Source: an uncultured Lachnospiraceae bacterium
Lineage (GTDB): Bacteria > Bacillota > Clostridia > Lachnospirales > Lachnospiraceae
Assembly (NCBI GenBank): GCA_902489645.1
Contig: CABUAW010000057.1
Coordinates: forward strand, 1-15,240
Length of the DNA stretch: 15,240 nucleotides
Direction of reading: 5' to 3'
Both the position numbers and the translations under genes were made by a program. The notes beneath the pieces were generated by a model. That model was not told where the DNA came from and searched no databases. It saw nothing but the letters and a program-made list of their open reading frames with translations. Below are positions 13,297 to 15,240 of the stretch, piece by piece. Position 1 is the stretch's first letter. Every line of letters starts with the position of its first letter.

Positions 13297-15240
13297 TTAT
13301 TTGTTATTGATTGCTGCCTGTGCTGCGGCCAGTCTTGCGATTGGCACACGGAATGGTGAACAGGAAACATAGTCCAGACCAATCTTGTGGCAGAATTCTA
13401 CGGAAGACGGGTCTCCGCCATGCTCGCCGCAGATACCGATATGAAGATTTGGATTTACCGGCTTACCTAATTTGATAGCCATATCCATCAACTTACCGAT
13501 ACCTTTCTGGTCAAGTTTTGCAAATGGGTCGTTTTCCAAAATCTTTGCATCATAGTATGCTTCAAGGAACTTACCGGCGTCATCACGGGAGAAACCGAAG
13601 CCCATCTGTGTCAGGTCGTTTGTACCGAAGCAGAAGAAGTCAGCTTCTGTAGCAATCTCGTCTGCTGTCAGACAAGCTCTTGGAATTTCAATCATTGTAC
13701 CAACCTGGTATTCCAGTTCAATACCGGAAGCAGCGATTTCCGCATCTGCTGTTTCAACAACAAATTTCTTTACATATTTTAATTCTTTAACTTCGCCAAC
13801 CAGCGGAATCATAATTTCAGGAACGATGCTCCAGTCCGGATGGGCTTTCTTAACGTTGATAGCCGCACGGATAACTGCTTTTGTCTGCATTACGGCAATC
13901 TCAGGATAGGTTACCGGCAGACGGCATCCACGATGACCCATCATCGGGTTAAATTCGTGAAGTCCCTGAATGATACCTTTAATAGTCTCAACGCTCTTGC
14001 CCTGAGCAGCAGCCAATTTTTCAATATCTTCTTCCTCTGTAGGAACGAATTCATGAAGCGGCGGGTCCAGGAAACGGATGGTCACCGGAGTACCTTCCAG
14101 AGCTTCATATAATTCTTCGAAATCTCCCTGCTGGTATGGAAGAATCTTTTCAAGAGCAGCTTCTCTTTCTTCAACAGTTTCGGAGCAAATCATCTCACGG
14201 AATGCATCAATACGACCTTCTCCAAAGAACATATGCTCTGTACGGCAAAGGCCGATACCTTCTGCACCAAGTTCACGTGCTTTCTTGGCATCTGCCGGCG
14301 TATCTGCATTTGTACGAACTTTGAGGACTCTGTATTTATCAGCCCATCCCATAATCCGGCCGAATTCTCCGGCAATTGTAGCGTCTACTGTAGGTATGAT
14401 ACCGTCATAGATGTTACCGGTTGTACCGTCGATGGAAATTTCATCACCTTCATGATATACTTTGCCAGCCAATGTAAATTTCTTGTTTTCTTCATCCATA
14501 ACGATATCACCGCAGCCGGATACGCAGCATGTACCCATACCACGGGCAACAACGGCCGCATGAGATGTCATACCACCGCGGACTGTCAGGATACCCTGAG
14601 CAGCTTTCATACCTTCGATATCTTCCGGAGATGTCTCAAGACGTACAAGAACAACCTTTTCGCCTCTGGCGGCCCATTCTTTGGCATCGTCTGCTGAGAA
14701 TACAATCTTACCGCAGGCTGCGCCAGGAGAAGCGCCGAGAGCTTTTCCAACAGGAACAGCGGCTTTCAAAGCGGCCTGGTCAAACTGCGGATGAAGCAAT
14801 GTATCCAGATTCCGAGGCTCAATCATGGCAACGGCCTTTTCCTCTGTAATCATGCCTTCATCAACAAGGTCACAGGCAATCTTCAAAGCAGCCTGAGCGG
14901 TTCTCTTACCATTACGTGTCTGCAGCATATAAAGATGTTTATCTTCAATTGTAAACTCCATATCCTGCATATCTCTATAATGATTTTCCAAAGTATTGCA
15001 GATGTTTACAAACTGGTCATAAACTTCCGGCATAACTTCTTTTAACTGGTCAATCTTCTGTGGTGTACGAACACCGGCAACAACGTCTTCGCCCTGAGCA
15101 TTCATAAGGAATTCGCCCATCAGGTGTTTTTCACCTGTCGCCGGGTCACGTGTAAATGCAACGCCTGTACCGGATGTTTCGCCCATGTTACCAAAGGCCA
15201 TCATCTGTACGTTAACAGCGGTACCCCAGGAATAAGGGAT
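13297..15240 (-). CDS. ppdK: Pyruvate, phosphate dikinase, 5' part outside the window
   Basis: The frame is open through the window edge; 647 codons of an enzyme of about 875 residues are visible, with the N-terminal ATP-grasp part missing. An internal ATG at 15204 is not the start, because family sequence (GTAVNVQ) continues upstream of it. The enzyme interconverts ATP, phosphate and pyruvate with AMP, pyrophosphate and phosphoenolpyruvate in the cytoplasm, often replacing or reversing pyruvate kinase in anaerobes. The swivelling phosphohistidine domain has GGMTSHAAVVARGMG, with the phosphorylated His at 14560-14562. The PEP-binding barrel has RFLDPPLHEF, GTMIEIPRA and FGTNDLTQM, and the acid-base Cys in HIGICGEHGGDPSS at 13429-13431. 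The end PFRVPIARLAAAQAAINNK matches the clostridial enzyme nearly residue for residue as I recall it. Transcription ends at the hairpin downstream. Confidence 0.97.
   Translation of the reverse strand: MPYSWGTAVNVQMMAFGNMGETSGTGVAFTRDPATGEKHLMGEFLMNAQGEDVVAGVRTPQKIDQLKEVMPEVYDQFVNICNTLENHYRDMQDMEFTIEDKHLYMLQTRNGKRTAQAALKIACDLVDEGMITEEKAVAMIEPRNLDTLLHPQFDQAALKAAVPVGKALGASPGAACGKIVFSADDAKEWAARGEKVVLVRLETSPEDIEGMKAAQGILTVRGGMTSHAAVVARGMGTCCVSGCGDIVMDEENKKFTLAGKVYHEGDEISIDGTTGNIYDGIIPTVDATIAGEFGRIMGWADKYRVLKVRTNADTPADAKKARELGAEGIGLCRTEHMFFGEGRIDAFREMICSETVEEREAALEKILPYQQGDFEELYEALEGTPVTIRFLDPPLHEFVPTEEEDIEKLAAAQGKSVETIKGIIQGLHEFNPMMGHRGCRLPVTYPEIAVMQTKAVIRAAINVKKAHPDWSIVPEIMIPLVGEVKELKYVKKFVVETADAEIAASGIELEYQVGTMIEIPRACLTADEIATEADFFCFGTNDLTQMGFGFSRDDAGKFLEAYYDAKILENDPFAKLDQKGIGKLMDMAIKLGKPVNPNLHIGICGEHGGDPSSVEFCHKIGLDYVSCSPFRVPIARLAAAQAAINNK

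Noticed and set aside
14078..14697. Plus-strand open frames across ppdK
   Set aside because: Antisense to strongly conserved ppdK motifs including the phosphohistidine segment.

Overview
The window looks like chromosomal DNA from a Gram-positive, low-to-mid GC anaerobe of the Clostridia, most likely a Lachnospiraceae-type gut bacterium. This rests on the strong AGGAGG-type ribosome binding sites, sigma-A promoters of TTGACA-17-TATAAT type, the close resemblance of the pyruvate phosphate dikinase fragment to the Clostridium symbiosum enzyme as I remember it, and the gene families present. No species is assigned. All genes but one lie on the minus strand, so the layout reads best from right to left.

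Right end (15240 to about 13190): the C-terminal three quarters of pyruvate phosphate dikinase (ppdK), closed by a strong intrinsic terminator. Next (13110 to 12150) is a small self-contained cassette with its own extended -10 promoter, a DUF4160 gene and a DUF2442 gene, a hairpin-rich stretch without a gene, and a minus-directed terminator. Then comes the only plus-strand gene, a class I SAM methyltransferase (11467-12117). It is divergent from a secreted peptidoglycan hydrolase (11269-9560) that combines a GH73 glucosaminidase domain, an M23 endopeptidase domain and a 13-unit hexapeptide repeat linker. Both divergent genes have clear promoters.

Centre (9552 to 7050): a polar amino acid ABC importer consisting of a substrate-binding lipoprotein, a permease and an ATPase. 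A near-perfect promoter drives it, but a terminator-like hairpin sits in its leader, and a second terminator separates the binding protein from the permease. A cytidylate kinase-like protein follows directly.

Left part (6438 to 1): an OmpR-type response regulator, a sensor histidine kinase split by a frameshift, an FtsX/MacB-type ABC ATPase, a large 8-TM permease with two ectodomains, and a lipoprotein cut by the window edge. A TTACA-N4-TGTAA dyad upstream of the ATPase gene matches the operator class of Bce-type peptide-sensing regulators. The lipoprotein gene has its own promoter with two TACA-N2-TGTA dyads 30 bp apart, the operator class of BlaI/MecI/CopY repressors. Together this looks like a cell-envelope or antimicrobial-peptide response module whose kinase is broken in this sequence unless the frameshift is an error or is recoded. 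I found no tRNA, rRNA, CRISPR array or insertion sequence. No clearly unprecedented system emerged. The most interesting points are the regulatory architecture of the left module, the split kinase, the leader hairpin of the amino acid importer and the DUF4160/DUF2442 cassette.
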